In this document: one piece after another, positions 9,585 to 22,443 of the stretch
How positions within the stretch are numbered: position 1 is the first letter of the stretch
How the letters are laid out: every line of letters starts with the position of its first letter
The notes under the pieces: generated by a model
Databases searched by the model: none
What the model saw: the letters and a program-made list of their open reading frames with translations, nothing else
Told to the model about the DNA's origin: nothing
Position numbers and translations under genes: made by a program
Assembly: GCA_002633025.1 (NCBI GenBank)
Contig: NMRB01001374.1
Span: 59,268-123,267 of the forward strand
Source: Notospermus geniculatus
Lineage: Eukaryota; Nemertea; Pilidiophora; Heteronemertea; Lineidae
DNA length: 64,000 nucleotides
Direction of reading: 5' to 3'

Positions 9585-12500
9585 TTAATAGTCACCATTT
9601 TTTATCCTTTCAATCTGCTTTTGTTGGAACATTGTGGCATGAAATGGTTCCGCAGAAAAATCATTCGCATCAAGACTCTCTTCAAAGAATTTTCCGGTCA
9701 CTTTATGTTCCTTCACTTTCTCAGCAATATCGTCCAAATTGAAATACGTAAATAGCAATGCGAGTTGATCGATGGTGAGTTGAGATAGAGGGGTCAACTT
9801 TCCATTTGGAGGGGGAAATTTGACCATTTTACCGGATTGAAGCTGAGGATTAGGTCCTGGTGTTGGACAAACAGATCCCTTTTGAACCGGCGTGGGAACA
9901 GTTGCTGGAATGGCGGAAGTTTTGTTTGGTGGCCACCTGGCGAATACAGGAATATTTGTGGTTTCACTGTCATCTTTCAGTGGAGTTTGCGGCCATATGG
10001 ACGATGCAGGACGATTTGTGGTTGCACCTTCAACTTTCAGTGGAGTTGATTTCGGTTCAATCTGAGCGTTGATGTCAGTACCATGTGTCTTATGACGCCT
10101 ATAATCATGACGTGGTTGGTTTTGAGGTTCTGGCGCAGAATCTCGTCTGTTCTGACTTGGATCCGATGGTCTTCCGCCAGCTTGCTCTCCCCGTGTCTGT
10201 TGATGCCCTGTTTTAGTTCCAACAGTGGACGAACCAGAAACAGAGGGAGGGTTTGGCGTATCATTGTATGGATCTTGTCGCAAGGGAGGAAGTGGGCGGT
10301 CAGACATGTCACATCGGCTCACTGGGCGAGTGAGAGATTTACCTGCGTCAGAATCACTTTTCCTGCGGGCAACTGCGATGGCATGTGCGGGCGTCACCTT
10401 CTTTGAAGTGGATCCTTTCTGTCGCTGATCGTCTGCTTTCCACTTCTGCTTATCTTCAGTGTCATTTTTTCCTGAAACATCTGAAATGCAAATCAAGTAA
10501 TGATGAGAAAACATTTGACACTCATATCTAGAGGGAAGACTCCGAACGAAGACAGCCCCAAGACGTTGGATTCTGTGTACATGTACTTAGATACATGATT
10601 GTATTCTTACCACTACAAGGCAGTGTTACTGGAGGGTAGCGCTTTCTTCTTGTAGGCCTTCTTCAGTGTTGACACAAAAGAGGGCCTATTTTTCGGAAAG
10701 ATGTGTCCTTCCATCCTCAAAACCTGAATGGTCTCGGCCAATGGGGAGCGCCAATTGGTCACGTGATGACTACTGATAGAGCAGACGAGACACCTAGCGT
10801 TGACCTAGGCCCATTGTTCGAGAGATGCGGTTCACCAAGCACGGCCAATCACACCTTGAATCGTCATGAATAATAGGTGGCATTGGTGTACTATCAGTTC
10901 AAAACCACGCGTATATTCTCGCGTGGTCTGCGTGATCGGTGTTCCCTATTATCAGTGTAACGTTTTCAGTGAGGCCCATGTGCCAGTGTGACATTACAAT
11001 AGATTGACGGAATAGATCTAAAGGCGGTGACAGACTGGCGCGTAAGCAACGCATCGGGAAAGTGTTCAATCAAGGGAGGCGGTAACACGGACCGAAATAC
11101 CTACCGAATAATCTGATTGGCGGAACGCCTGCAGGACGCGCTGCGTACGCGCCAGACTGTCACCGGCTTTGGGCTGAGTTTACATCGCACGCGACACGAA
11201 CACGAACACGCAGGCGAACAATGGCTTCACAAAGGATTCATCCCCACGAAACCTTTGTTCGTCGCCTGCGTGTTGGTGCCGCGTGTGCCTCGATGTAAAC
11301 TCGGTCTAAAGCCGGTGACAGACTGACGCATTGCGGCGCGTCCTGCAGGCGTTCCGCCAATCAGATTCTTCGCGGGTACGTGTTTCGGTCCGTGTTTACC
11401 GCCTGCCTGATTGGTTGAACGCTTTCCGACGCGTTGCTTACGCGCCAGTCTGTCACCGAGCGGCGACTTGTCAATGAGCGACACACAGAGAAACAGTGCG
11501 TCTGTTTCCCAGTGTGTTCCGAACAATGGGAATCACACAGAAAAATGGCCACACTGAAAAACGTTACACTGGTATGAGGCATACCGGTATTTACTCTACA
11601 TTAGTCTGACATAGGCCTACGTTCCTATTTGTTCCAAGGCAAATGGAATGACTTGGACGTCGGAAAACGAAGACCCTCGTGTTGTGTCGGAGAACGGCAT
11701 GTGAATGCCAATGACAAGAAAAGGAGATTTTTCGCAGATTGGTGTGCGTATGAGACAGGCCCGTTGCCAAGCTCGACACCATTGGATCTCAAGGCTTTTT
11801 CAAAATTTATGGACAGGTGTGATGAAATCTAATGTCCCCACCCGCCTGATGTCCCCCTGCATTGTTTGTCACAGGATTAAGGGTCTTAGTCTCTCTAGAG
11901 TCCTATTCAATGGTGCCGCTTAATCCGTAAATGTATTGTTGGGGGACATCACATATCGGGGGACATTAGATTCTACTACACCGGGAATAACTGAGTTGAC
12001 AATGGAAGGTCTTACCTGGAGTATACCGGGCAGGAACTTGGGGCGCTTCTGGCTTCTTAAACACTCCAACAAAATCTCTGACTGTGATGTAGTCATAAAT
12101 GTTCTCAGCACTGCATTCTTGTATCTGTGACACGGAGGTGGAATTGGCATCGATCACAACATTGATGTCTTTGAACCGATCGATTTCAAATAGCGAAGCT
12201 CTGGATTTGATGATGTCACACATGGGGTTGTAGAGCCAGGTTTGAAATTCAAGTGTACTGTTTGCAATTGCTTCATTTATTGGTTTTGGAAAGTAGACAA
12301 AGTTGGCGTTAATGATGTCTACTTCATGTCTGCCTGGTGATTTTGTCGCCTCAGCGATGTTTTTCGTGTTCATGGCGCTGTAGAGGCTGCCAACACAGCA
12401 AGCAATGAGGACATCATACCGAGTTTCTGCGATCAAGAGGACGTCACCGGAGGTTAGGCCTGGCGGTTTTTCGTCTGGGAAGGACACTCGCTGTGGAAGT

Positions 12501-13132
12501 GTGAAGTTCTCATACACTTCCTGTAAGCTGTATGTGTTGTCATCCTGGATTATAATGAAGTTACCCTTTGCAGCCATTGGAACGGCAACTGTTCGATGCT
12601 GCGATCTAATGTCACAGATTACACAGTCATATTCCTGGTACTTCAGTTCAAATGTATATCCCGGTTTAACTGTCGTGTTCCCAGCAGTGAATTTCTTTTG
12701 CGCCCTGGCATACCGTGGTTTGAAATCCCATAGATCGCTCATTCTGGGATAGACAGAATCTTTCTTTCTAATCGGAAGAATCTTTACCCTATTCCCACCT
12801 TTATCCCCACCCATCGTTGTGAACGGAATTATGTACTCTGGCTTAACGTTCTGTTTAAGTTTTACCATCGAAGTGTCGAAAGATTTGTCGTAATCACAAG
12901 CCATCACTCGCTTAAAATTTCGCACGCCGAGACCGACAAAAGCCTCATCTCCGCCAAATGTCACACTTTCGATATCTCCATAAAAACCTGTGTCCGGTCG
13001 AATCATTTTAGGCCAATCAACAGATTCCATGAGTTTATCCAAAGTGCAAGTCTCAGATGACCATTTCATCTGTTTCAAGATCTTCTCTTGCCATTGATAA
13101 ACCTCTTCCTGGTATTCTCCCGTCTGTTGCAT
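9585..13132 (-). CDS. Array gene 2: GAREM-like CABIT/SAM adaptor
   Basis: Exon 1 is 13132-12016 and exon 2 is 10480-9585. The donor is CCAG/GTAAGACC and the acceptor ATTTCAG/ATG. The phase-1 join gives an open protein of about 670 residues. The CABIT region (about residues 20-330) has KWSSETCTL, GLGVRNFKRVMACDYD, the paired cysteines of DCVIC, and FTLPQRVSF. The linker carries RPLPPLRQDPYND, where the SH3-ligand core seen in other copies is partly lost. It also has two units of the 20-residue PLKxDSxTxNxPxxxxWP repeat. The SAM-like domain begins at PLSQLTIDQL and ends KNGDY, the shared C-terminus. The intron (1.5 kb) is the longest in the array and contains foldback elements. It is intact, so a functional membrane-receptor adaptor is plausible; partners are inferred from the GAREM family. 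Confidence 0.85.
11023..11458. repeat. Nested foldback in the intron of array gene 2
   Basis: Outer arms of about 140 bp (11023-11163 and 11311-11458) share GGTGACAGACTGGCGCGTAAGCAACG and related words in opposite orientation; I quote only the shared family. The loop is itself an inverted repeat around GAGTTTACATCGCACGCG and its inverse near 11275-11303. The result is a hairpin within a hairpin. Confidence 0.75.
11827..11972. repeat. Short inverted repeat (ATCTAATGTCCCC ends)
   Basis: ATCTAATGTCCCC near 11827 is inverted as GGGGACATTAGAT near 11960. A second inner pair, GATGTCCCCC and GGGGGACATC, lies inside. It sits just downstream of the exon 1 donor of array gene 2. Confidence 0.6.
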
Positions 13133-13192
13133 TTTCGTAGATTCGGCACTTAAACTTTAGAAACCACAACCTGTCTTCGTGACTTGAACATC

Positions 13193-14397
13193 TAAAGGCC
13201 TGTCTACACCATCAACATTTCCAAAGTATTTCTGCGACAAAACATTTTGACAACTGTTATAGAAATGTTGCGGCGTGTTTCGGGGTTGGTGTACACTCCT
13301 CAATTACAGGCCTGTCTTGTCTACACCATCAACATTTTCAAAACATTTCTAACAAGATGACATTGTAAATGTCTGATGGTTCCCGCTTGTTAAGAGGACC
13401 TTACAGGCATGACAGGCAGCCTGCTGGCAGCCATTTTGATGTGCTCAAATCAAATCATCAGCTTTGACCTTGACCTTGACCTCTGATCATCAAGGCCATT
13501 GCATAATCAAAATGGGTATCCTCAGTAACCTAATAGTGGGTGATATCATGCTTCCACCTCTGCCATAGGCAGAGATATATCAAATTATCAANCACTTCTT
13601 AGTCAGAGAGGCATGATTAGAACATCATTAAACTCGTATTTGTTGTAAAAACGGCAAATTTGTTGATTTGGGGCAAAATTGACGTAATATGTCGTTTCTG
13701 CAACAGAGCGACAACATATAATGTTCAAATTAAGCCCATCTGACTCAGAGGTGCCATATTTCTATCTATTGGTAATACATTTATAGGGTCTAAAACGGAC
13801 GAGGAAAAAGTTAGCAGTACACACTTGAATTTGTAATAGAAGTCCATATACATTGTATTAGGAGTTAACGTAGGATCTCAAATAAATACCAATTTTGGGC
13901 ACTTCGGGGGGTCGGATTTGAAGGGACTTTTTATGTGATATTTGGAGGGGTATACTAAACCATATAAAGCAAAAAGAAATTCTGTTGCAATTTGTTCTAG
14001 GTTCCCCCTTATTTTCGATAAATATCCTGGGCTAAAGCACCATTAGTTATGCATCAACGACTTCAAAACGTTGCTTTGAAAATGTGTTAGAAATGTTTTA
14101 AAAGAAATGTCATGTGAATTCTTCTGCAAACATGTTCAAAACATGTTTTGAATTGTTGCAAGTCTGTCCACACTTGTGCAACAATCTGAAAACAAGGGTG
14201 TTGCAGATTTGTTGCAACTATGTGCAACAAACCGAAAACAACGGTGTTTTGGAAATGTTGCAGCTGGATGTTTTAGAAATGTTGATGGTGTGGACAGGCC
14301 TGTAGTTGCGGAGTGTAGACCAACCCCAATCTAAAACAGTTTTCAAAATGTTTTGTCGCAGAATGTTTTGGAAATGTTGATGGTGAAGACAAGCCTT
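13193..14397. repeat. 1.2-kb foldback with TCTACACCATCAACATTT ends
   Basis: The left end AAGGCCTGTCTACACCATCAAC recurs twice (13193 and 13310) and is inverted at 14270-14397 (GTTGATGGTGAAGACAAGCCTT). Inside lies a fragment of the AACAAGATGACATTGTAAATGTC element and its CTTGACCTTGACCTC minisatellite (13355-13600), also seen at 20727-21430. TGTTGCA words are frequent near the right end. Confidence 0.65.
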
Positions 14398-15488
14398 TAC
14401 ATACCCTGCAGATAGTCTTCCCCCTAGAATGAATTCAGTTTGTGAATTCTGTGACACATGGTCCTCTTGTCGAAGGTACATGTACACAGTGATGTGTGAC
14501 GAAAAATCATAATCTTCAGTCCAGTTTAATTCCTATTATGACTACTTCTGCTACTTCCTGAATTGAAAAATGTTTATAAGACACGAAATCAGAATTTTTC
14601 CTATCTGTCCAGCAAAAGCTTGCAATTACTAACCTGATTATAATATAATATTGTTATAAAGATTGGTATTTATATTATGTACTTGATGAATGCGAATTAC
14701 ACGTCCATTGAGATCATGGGGGGATGGCATGGAAACGCTATGCTTGCTTTGTGGTTTCGAGCCCTGGGGCAATTCACGGGGAGAATTCAACTGCCTATGC
14801 CATTGTAGGCCTAGACGTGTAGGCTATTGTTTAAAAACCAACTACATGATTTCATTGCAATGTGCGTAACCATTGGTTCCATATGTAATAGGAGCAGTCA
14901 GCCGCACTTATTGCCAAAAGATGGCAGCAAAGTTCTGGCGGACCAATACAATAGAAAATTCTCCTGATTGGTGCTCAGTCAAGCACGAATGGGTCCGCAA
15001 GGCATTGAATTTGGCCGTAGCGACACCTATAGGTCAACTGACTGACAGAGTCCTATTGCTTGCGATCTCCATAAAGTCCGGTCTGCTGCCGGTGTGACAT
15101 CTGCCAGTTTTTCCGTGCGTCAGTGTTTCCCCTTGTTGTGAAACGCTGGAAGATAAATCGACACGTTTCTCTGTGTGTCCCCTATGACAGTTCATACATA
15201 GAGAGGTCTACACACAGGATCGATGTCCATCCGTATACACCAGTGCTCGCGAGTGTAGCCTACACACCGATCACTGCTCGCCAAGACCTTGGAGGAATTA
15301 TACTGTCCAAGCCAAGACTCAGTTCGAACCTACGTAGGCCTACCATTTCTTCGTTTAGGAGTCCACGTACATCTTCAACAAGTGTTAAACGAGTTGATAT
15401 AGGCCTAGTAAAACTCTCTCATACCCCGAAGGTGACTCATGACACAATGAAAGTAAAGAGTGAAGAAAGTGGGATAGTTGATTTCTAA
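14398..15488. other. Upstream flank of array gene 2 and spacer
   Basis: Positions 14540-14800 show diverged similarity to the 5' flanks of genes 3-7, including ACTTGATGAATGCGAA and a GCTATGCTTGCTTT-like word. This suggests a shared ancestral promoter or 5' region. No other gene recognised. Confidence 0.45.
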
Positions 15489-15935
15489 TGAAGCCCAACA
15501 GTATGCGTTAGGTGACTCTTTCTCCCTCCCCACCTTGATAAGACTGGTCTCCTGTCCAACCTTTATATAGCCAGTGGTAACAGCGAGGCTGGACTGATAC
15601 CACGTCGAAACAAAAATGGCCGCCATACCTTCATCACTTGAGAAGTTCAACGAGCTGTTATAGCGTGACTAACCCTTCATCAGGTAAGGTAACATGCTTC
15701 AACTCATTCTTTTATGCGTAGCAACACTCCCAATACAATTGGTAACTTAGATCATTCAGATAGATAGATTTGAATAGTCTTATCGAGCTTGCATATAGCC
15801 TACGACTATACTGTTGGGCTTTAACATCAGCTTTAAGTGAAGACAATCGGTCAGCCAACTCGTAGGTGGTGTTGGTGTTAGTGTTGCTCTAAAGACACAC
15901 AAAATGCTCGTCAAAAGTACTTGGCTGCTGATGCT

Positions 15936-18901
15936 TTAATAGTCACCATTTTTTATCCTTCCAATCTGCTTTTGTTGGAACACCGTGGCATGAAATGGTT
16001 CTGCAGCAAAATCCTTCGCATCAAGACTCTCTTCAAAGAATTTTCCGGTCACTTTATATTCCTTCACTTTCTCAGCAATGTCGTTAAGGCGGAAGTAAGT
16101 AAACAGCGATGCGAGTTCATCGATGGTAAGTTGAGACAGAGGCGTCAACTTTCCATTTGGAGGGGGGAACTTGATCATTTTACCGGATTGAAGCTGAGGA
16201 TTAGGTTCTGGTGTTGGACAAACAGATCCTTTTTGAACCGGCGTGGAAACAGTTGCTGGAATGGTGGAAGTTTTGTTGGGTGGCCATCTGGTTAATACAG
16301 GTGGAATGTTTTTGGTTTCACTGTCAGCTTTCAGTGGAGTTGGCGGCCATTTGGATGCTGCAGGACGATTTGTGGTTGGACTGTCATCTTTCAGTGGAGG
16401 TGACGACAATCTCGATGACGCAGGAGGGTTTTTGGCTTCAGTGTCATCTTTCAGTGGAGTTGGCGGCCATCTGGACGATGTGGGACGATTTGCGGTTGCA
16501 CTTTCAACTTTCAGTGGAGTTGACTTCGGCCCAAGCTGAGCAGTTAGGTCAGTACTATGTACCTTATGACGCCTGTAGTCATGAGTTGGTTGCTTTAGAG
16601 GCTTTGGCGAAGAACCTCGTTTGTTCTGACTTGGATCCGATGGTCTTATTCCAGCTTGTTCTCCACGTGTCTGTTGATGACCTGGCACCATTTTTGTTCC
16701 GATGGTCGAACCAGAAACAGAGGGAGGGATTAGCGTATCATCATATGGATCTTGTGGCACGGGAGGAAGTGGGCGGTCAGACATGTCAGATCGGCTCATC
16801 GGGCGAGTGAGAGATTTAACTGTGTCAGAATCACTTTTCCTGCGGTCAGATATGACAGATGCGGGCGTCACATTCTTTGAAGTGGGTCCTTTCTGTCGCT
16901 GATCATCTGCTTTAGAATTTCGCTTGGCTTCAGTGTCATTTTTGCCAGAAGCACCTGAAATACAAATTCATATTCATTCTCGTAGTTGAAATCGGAGTCG
17001 GGCCGCTACGCAACCTCTCGACACTATATGATATTCTCTCAACAATGTTTCACCGTCTAACTTCTAGTCCTTCAACACTGTTGATCAACACGCCAGGACC
17101 TGCAACAATGTTGATTGAGAAATAGGTTTCTGCAGCTATTTTGTTGCATGTTGCAGGTAAGCTTCAACACAGATACTGGATCAGCCAATCAGATAATGGT
17201 ATCTAAGTCATGTGACAATCACATATTCAACAAAATCATGCTGATCTTGCGTGATGCTGTTGCAGGTGTAAACTATGCTTGTTGAAGGAGGTTTGTTCGG
17301 CTAAATTGATGATCAACAATGTTGCAGGGAAACAGGTACACTGTAGGTGAACTTATATGAATAAATTACTGTACATGTACGTAATTTGACATCGGTTGCT
17401 CTTAGTAGAGCACAGAAATTCGTGACTGGACATTTCATTTTCTACTTCGTCAAACAAGTAATATTGTTTGCGTTGAAAAATTATAGTTTTAGGAACTAGA
17501 AGATGGGGATGGCCTAGTGGTTAAGGCGTGCTGCCCCTAGTGCTGTCGATTGATGCCTAATACGAGCGTCCGCGGATTCGAATCTAGTAGGAAGCGATGT
17601 CTTTCACCTTAGAAACCCGTTTCTATTTCATGTTCTTTAGAAACTAGGCCTTTACAAAAAAAGAACATGCATGGAGGCAAAACTAGATGGAGGCCAACTC
17701 GAAAGGGGTAAGCTGTCAGATAAAATCATGTGGAATTTTTCGGGGATTGATGTGCCAAATGAGAGTTGGTCTTACCTGGAGTAAACCGGGTCGGAGCTTG
17801 GGATACTGGTTGCTCCTTAAACACTCCAATGAAATCTCTGAGTTTGATATAGTCATAAATGTTCTCAGCACTGGATTGTTGTATCCGTTCGACAGAAGTA
17901 GAATTGGCATCGATGGCAACGTTAATGTCCTTGAACCTATCTATTTCAAATAGAGAGGCTTTGGATTTGATGATGTCACACATTGGGTTGTGCAGCCAGG
18001 TTACAAATTCAAGCGCACTGGTCGCGCTCTCTTCATTTATCGGCTTTGGAAAGTAGACAAAATTCGTGTCAATGACGTCTCCTCGTGTCAGGCCTTTTGT
18101 CATCACTGTCATCGATTCGTTCTTGATTTCGGTATCGGGACCCACAGAGTAGAGGCTGCTGACAGTGCAAGCAATGAGGACATCATACCGAGTTTCTGCG
18201 ATCAAAAGGACATCAGCGGAAGTTACCCCTGGCGGTTTCTCTAGGAAGGACACTCGCTGTGGAAGTGTGTAGTTCTCACACACCTCCTCTAAGCTGAACG
18301 TGGTGTCATCTTCGACTATAATGAAATTACCCTTCGCAGTCAATGGGATGGAAACTGTTTTATGTTGCGACCTTATGTCACAGATTACACAATCATATTC
18401 CTGGTGCTTCAGTTCAAATGTATATCCTTGTGTAACTGTCGTGTTCCCAGCGGTAAATGTCTTCTGCGCCCTGGCATACCGTGGTTTGAAATCCCAAAGA
18501 TCGGCCATTTTGGGATAGACGAAATTTTTCTTTCTAATTGGAAGAACTCTTACCGGTACTCTATTTTCCTGTTTGTCGTCACTCATTGTTGTCAATGGAA
18601 CTAGGTACTGTGGCTTGGCTTTCTCTTTCAATTTTACCATCGAAGTGTCGAAAGATTTGTGGTAATCACAAGCCATCACTCGCTTAAAGTTTCGCACACC
18701 AAGACCAACAAAAGCTTGATCTGCACAAAATGTCACACTTTCATCATTTCCGTACCAACCTGTTTCTGGTCGAATCATTTTCGGCCAATCGACCGAGTCC
18801 ATCAGTTTATCCAAAGTGCATCTATCAGATGACCATTTGATCTGTTTCAAGACACGCTCTTGCCATTTATGAGCTTTCTCTTTATCCCTTGTCTGCTGCA
18901 T
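15936..18901 (-). CDS. Array gene 3: GAREM-like CABIT/SAM adaptor
   Basis: Exon 1 is 18901-17776 and exon 2 is 16954-15936. The donor is CCAG/GTAAGACC and the acceptor TTTCAG/GTGC; the join is phase 1 and gives about 714 residues. The ATG at 18901 (MQQT) is used because the upstream in-frame codons begin at GTG, not ATG. CABIT marks present are KWSSDRCTL, GLGVRNFKRVMACDYHK, DCVIC and YTLPQRVSF. The linker has RPLPPVPQDPYDD, a class I SH3-type ligand followed by a candidate phosphotyrosine. Four units of a 20-residue repeat follow (PLKDDTEAKNPPASSRLSS and relatives). The SAM-like domain starts at PLSQLTIDEL. A likely recent twin or allele is gene 6. The intron (821 bp) holds a tRNA-like repeat. 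Confidence 0.86.
16280..16525 (-). repeat. 60-bp coding repeat, four units (gene 3 linker)
   Basis: Four consecutive 20-residue units share PLK-D-(x5)-N-P-(x4)-W/L-P/S. The equivalent segment of gene 6 has six units, gene 2 has two, and genes 4, 5 and 7 have one. Confidence 0.85.
17505..17590 (+). repeat. tRNA-derived (SINE-like) remnant in the intron of gene 3
   Basis: GGCCTAGTGGTTAAGG resembles a pol III A box and CGGATTCGAATC a B box, 70 bases apart. The acceptor ends do not pair, so a working tRNA is unlikely. The same sequence is in the intron of gene 6 at 41039. Confidence 0.6.
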
Positions 18902-19123
18902 TATGGAAGACGGCACTCGAACTGTTTATCACAAAATCACGACTTGTCTTCTTCAAGCGACTTTAAAACCTTACATATCCTGCAAGACAGTATTCTTCAG
19001 AAACGCATTCCATTTGTGATTTCGATGACACTATGCCCCTCCTATCGAAGGAACGTATACCTGTGACGAAAAATATTACAATCTTCTATATAGCCTATTG
19101 ATAGTAAGTTAGTTGTATTTAAT

Positions 19124-19240
19124 GGGTCATATGAATAAACACTAGCAAATGCTTTTACTTCAGGTTTGTACAGCACTGCCTAGTGCATTTGTATTGCAAA
19201 GTTCAAGTAAAAACATTTACTAGTCTCTATTCATACGACC
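19124..19240. repeat. MITE with GGGTCATATGAATAAA ends
   Basis: About 117 bp with inverted ends (GGGTCATATGAATA and TATTCATACGACC), 223 bp upstream of the gene 3 start codon. Family members are at 42659-42772 and, in opposite orientation, at 55192-55308. Confidence 0.7.
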
Positions 19241-19927
19241 TGTTATAATGGTTAAAACTTCCTGGATTGTTTCTTGAAAATATCTACGAGACATTAAATC
19301 CGAATCAAGCAAACGTTTGTATATGATATTGTTATGTAAACCTGTACATCTACGTGTACATGAATTTTATACTTGATGAATGCGAACTATTAGTCCATGA
19401 CGTGATTTACATGTATCATGTGGAGATAGCACGAAAATTCTACGCTTGCTTTATGCTTTCGAACCCAGGGCACAATACGGGTGCGAACTGCTCAATTGTA
19501 TGTTTTTTTAAATCTTGTTTTTGGGTAAAGAAATACATGTACATAATACGTTTATACGTGCAAAGAACATAGACAGGTTGGTCTATTATACGGTAACAGA
19601 AAGAATGACGAATTTCCCAGGGCCTTGTGTTCACCTGGGACACACCCTTCTAATTCACAAGACACCTTTTGCATGAGATTTCTGCATGTGAATTCACTGG
19701 GCATTTTTTGAATTCACTGGGCATAATAAGAAAAACACAGGCCGGCGAAAGGAACGTCTAGTCATCTTTTGTAGACTCCGCCGTCTAGTCCTGACATCGG
19801 GAACAATCTAGAGCTAACTATTGCGACAGAAATGCCTTTTTCGGGTTGACCCTGACCTTTAACAATGACCTTGACCTCGGACAAGAGTCTCCTATAAACC
19901 TATAAACTGACGTTTTGTTTTCATTTT

Positions 19928-20611
19928 AAGTCCCATGCGTTCAGTAGATAGATCAAATTGAATTCCCCGTGAGTGTTCCAGAAATTGTCGCCATGGCAAC
20001 AACAGGCGCCATTTAAAAATGCTACCATAGCAACGAAGTTCTACCCTCGCGAATCCCCCCCCCCCCGATCACAGAGACTTGAGGCATGCATGGCAGGGGT
20101 GGTGGGTGTTTCCGAGGTCCAAAGGCACCCCACGGACAGCGCCCTGACCCCTGGGGTAAAATACCTGACCCCCTGGGGTAAAATACCCCAGAAATATGTA
20201 TATATCCCTACTAAAAAAATCTCTGTAGGGTGTGACAGGTTGTTCTTGGGTGCTCTAGGATATTCTTGGGTGTTCTTGGGTAGACTGTTTCAAAATACCC
20301 ATTGAGCAAAGGGTGTTCTAGGGTATCTTTAGGGTGTTCTAGGGTATCTCTGGAGTACCCCGACAACCCTACAGGTACCCTAGAACACCCTAAAGATACC
20401 CTAGAACACCCTTCACTCAATGGGTATTTTGAAACAGTCTACACAAGAACACCCAAGAACACCCTGTCACACCCTACAGAGATTTTTTTAGTAGGGTATA
20501 TTCTGGGGTATTTTACCCCAGGGGTCAGGGCGCTGTCCGTGGGGTGCTTTTGGACCTCGGAAACACCCACCACCCCTGCCATGCATGCCTCAAGTCCCTG
20601 TGTTTTGCAGC
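19928..20611. repeat. Foldback insertion absent from the partner copy
   Basis: Arms ACTTGAGGCATGCATGGC (about 20080) and GCCATGCATGCCTCAAGT (about 20578-20597) bound a 0.54-kb inverted repeat whose core has TAGGGTGTTCTAGGGTATC words. The partner stretch near 43492 lacks it. Left-hand sequence 19930-20065 is also absent there. Confidence 0.65.
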
Positions 20612-20726
20612 TGTAAAGTCGGTGATTATTTCTGTAGCTCAATGTTCCCCAACAATAGACGCGGCCTAGAATGGTTATTGTTGGGTTAGTTGCCGCTTAA
20701 TCCGTCAGGAGGGAAACAATAAGAAC

Positions 20727-21977
20727 AAGATGACATTGTAAATGTCGTATGGTTCCCGATGTACAGGTGCTTCTACCAGTACATGAATGATACATTGACA
20801 GAGATCAAGGCACGTTGCTAGACATCAGATAAAAAGGTAGGCCTACCGTAGAAAGGTACCGGTAAAAAGGTACTAGGTAATAAAGGTACCAGGTAAAAAG
20901 GTACTGGGTAAAAGAAGGTACCGGTACAAGGTAATAAAGGTACATGTACTAGGTAAAAAGGTATAGAAAAAATATGCCTCTGCCTCTACCTCTACCACAG
21001 GCAGAGATATTTCAAATTGTCAAGTTTGACCTTGACCTTGACCTCTGATCATCAAGGTCGTTGCATAATCGAAATGGGCACCATCGATAACCTAAGTATG
21101 GGTGATATCATGCCTCTACCTCTACCACAGGCAGAGATATTTCAAATAACCAAGTTTGACCTTGACCTTGACCTCTGATCATCGAGGTTGTTGCATAATC
21201 GAAATCGGCATCAACAACAACCTAAGTATGGGTGATATCATGCCTCTATCTCTACCACAGGCAGATATATTGCAAATTATCAAGTTTGACCTTGACCTTG
21301 ACCTCTGATCGTCAAGGTCGTTGCATAATCGAAATGGGCATCATCAATAACCTAAGTATGGCTGATATCATGCCTCTATCTCTACCACAGGCAGAGATAT
21401 TTCAAATTATCAAGTTTGATATATCAAAATCTCATGATATTTCAATAACCCGGACAGGCGAGGCTGAGAATTTTAACACAGTCCATGCCTTGGATAAGCA
21501 GGCATGAACTGAGACTTGTTTCATGTTGCTCAGTCGACAATATGGCAAGTTATCTCAAAATATCAAATTTGTGATATCAATATCACCATGACCCCATCAT
21601 CTCAGATCAAAAGTAACCAGTCCATTCGATTCCTAGGGTATGAAAACCCAAGGGTAGAACTTGTTTCTGTTGCTCAAGGTGTTAAAGGAGCCGAGTTATG
21701 GCATCAGATAAAAGCGTGACAGACAAAATATCAAGTCTGATATGTTGATTACATCATGATGGAGGCATCAGATCGGATGTTGAAAATGATTAGCTCATTG
21801 GATTGCCCAGGTTGGCAAACCTAGGGGTAGGATGTGTTACCAGAGCTGTAGCTGTTGAAGGAGATAAGATATGAAGGCGTGACAGACGGACACACACACA
21901 CACACACACAGACACAGACACACACACAGACACCATGACCAAAAACAATATGGTTCCCGATCTTAGTGATCGGGAAC
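20727..21977. repeat. 1.25-kb insertion carrying a 130-bp minisatellite
   Basis: Partner sequence near 43610 reads through without it. The ends carry ATGGTTCCCGAT (20750) and ATCGGGAACCAT (21968). Inside are GGTACCGGTAAAAAGGTA low-complexity sequence (20820-20960) and four 130-bp units with markers at 21001, 21131, 21261 and 21391 (CCTTGACCTTGACCTC core). An (AC)n run lies at 21892-21930. Confidence 0.7.
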
Positions 21978-22065
21978 CATAAAAACACAGAAATACGGGG
22001 AACACTTATCGACGTTACACAGGGCCTCTCTGTCCCACGAAAATCCCCTCAGCGCCTGGACAGGG

Positions 22066-22178
22066 GTCGTATTTTAGAACGTTCCTTAACGTTAAGGTCG
22101 ACCTTAAGTCTATTGTAAAACCATCGAGAACAATAGGCTTAAGGTGGACCTCAATGTTAAGGAACGTTCTAAAATACC
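22066..22178. repeat. MITE (GTATTTTAGAACGTTCCTTAACG ends family)
   Basis: An inverted pair, GTATTTTAGAACGTTCC and GGAACGTTCTAAAATAC, bounds about 113 bp. The partner copy near 43685-43720 has different sequence here. Confidence 0.65.
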
Positions 22179-22443
22179 TCTGCTAATAAAGCCAGAGGTC
22201 GAATACAGTGGCGCCACCATAAAGCCAGGTAGTCGCGATCATGTTCTGCAGGCACCCTCATGCCAGCATGGTCTTCCTCCTCCGTCAACCTCGGTCCCTT
22301 CCTCCGTCGGAGACCCTGGATCTGGAGGCACATTTCAAAATTTCGAGAATCCTGAAATCAGGCTTGTTTCCAACTTTTAGATCGGTTGACGGCACTGACC
22401 AATCCTTTGTGTGTCCACACACACGGAATTCTCAGTGAGATAT

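Larger units (their letters stand above)
15489..19927. repeat. Segmental duplication or haplotype copy, left member
   Basis: Matches 38917-43492 nearly base for base through exons, intron and flanks, with few substitutions and small indels. The match resumes after insertions as far as about 24 kb (right-hand partner to about 46.3 kb). Confidence 0.85.

Noticed and set aside
16211-16810. Long plus-strand frames opposite the linker exons (also 39639-40358 and 4789-5280)
   Set aside because: Shadow of the repeat-rich sense coding sequence; the low-complexity translation mirrors the 60- or 81-bp repeats.
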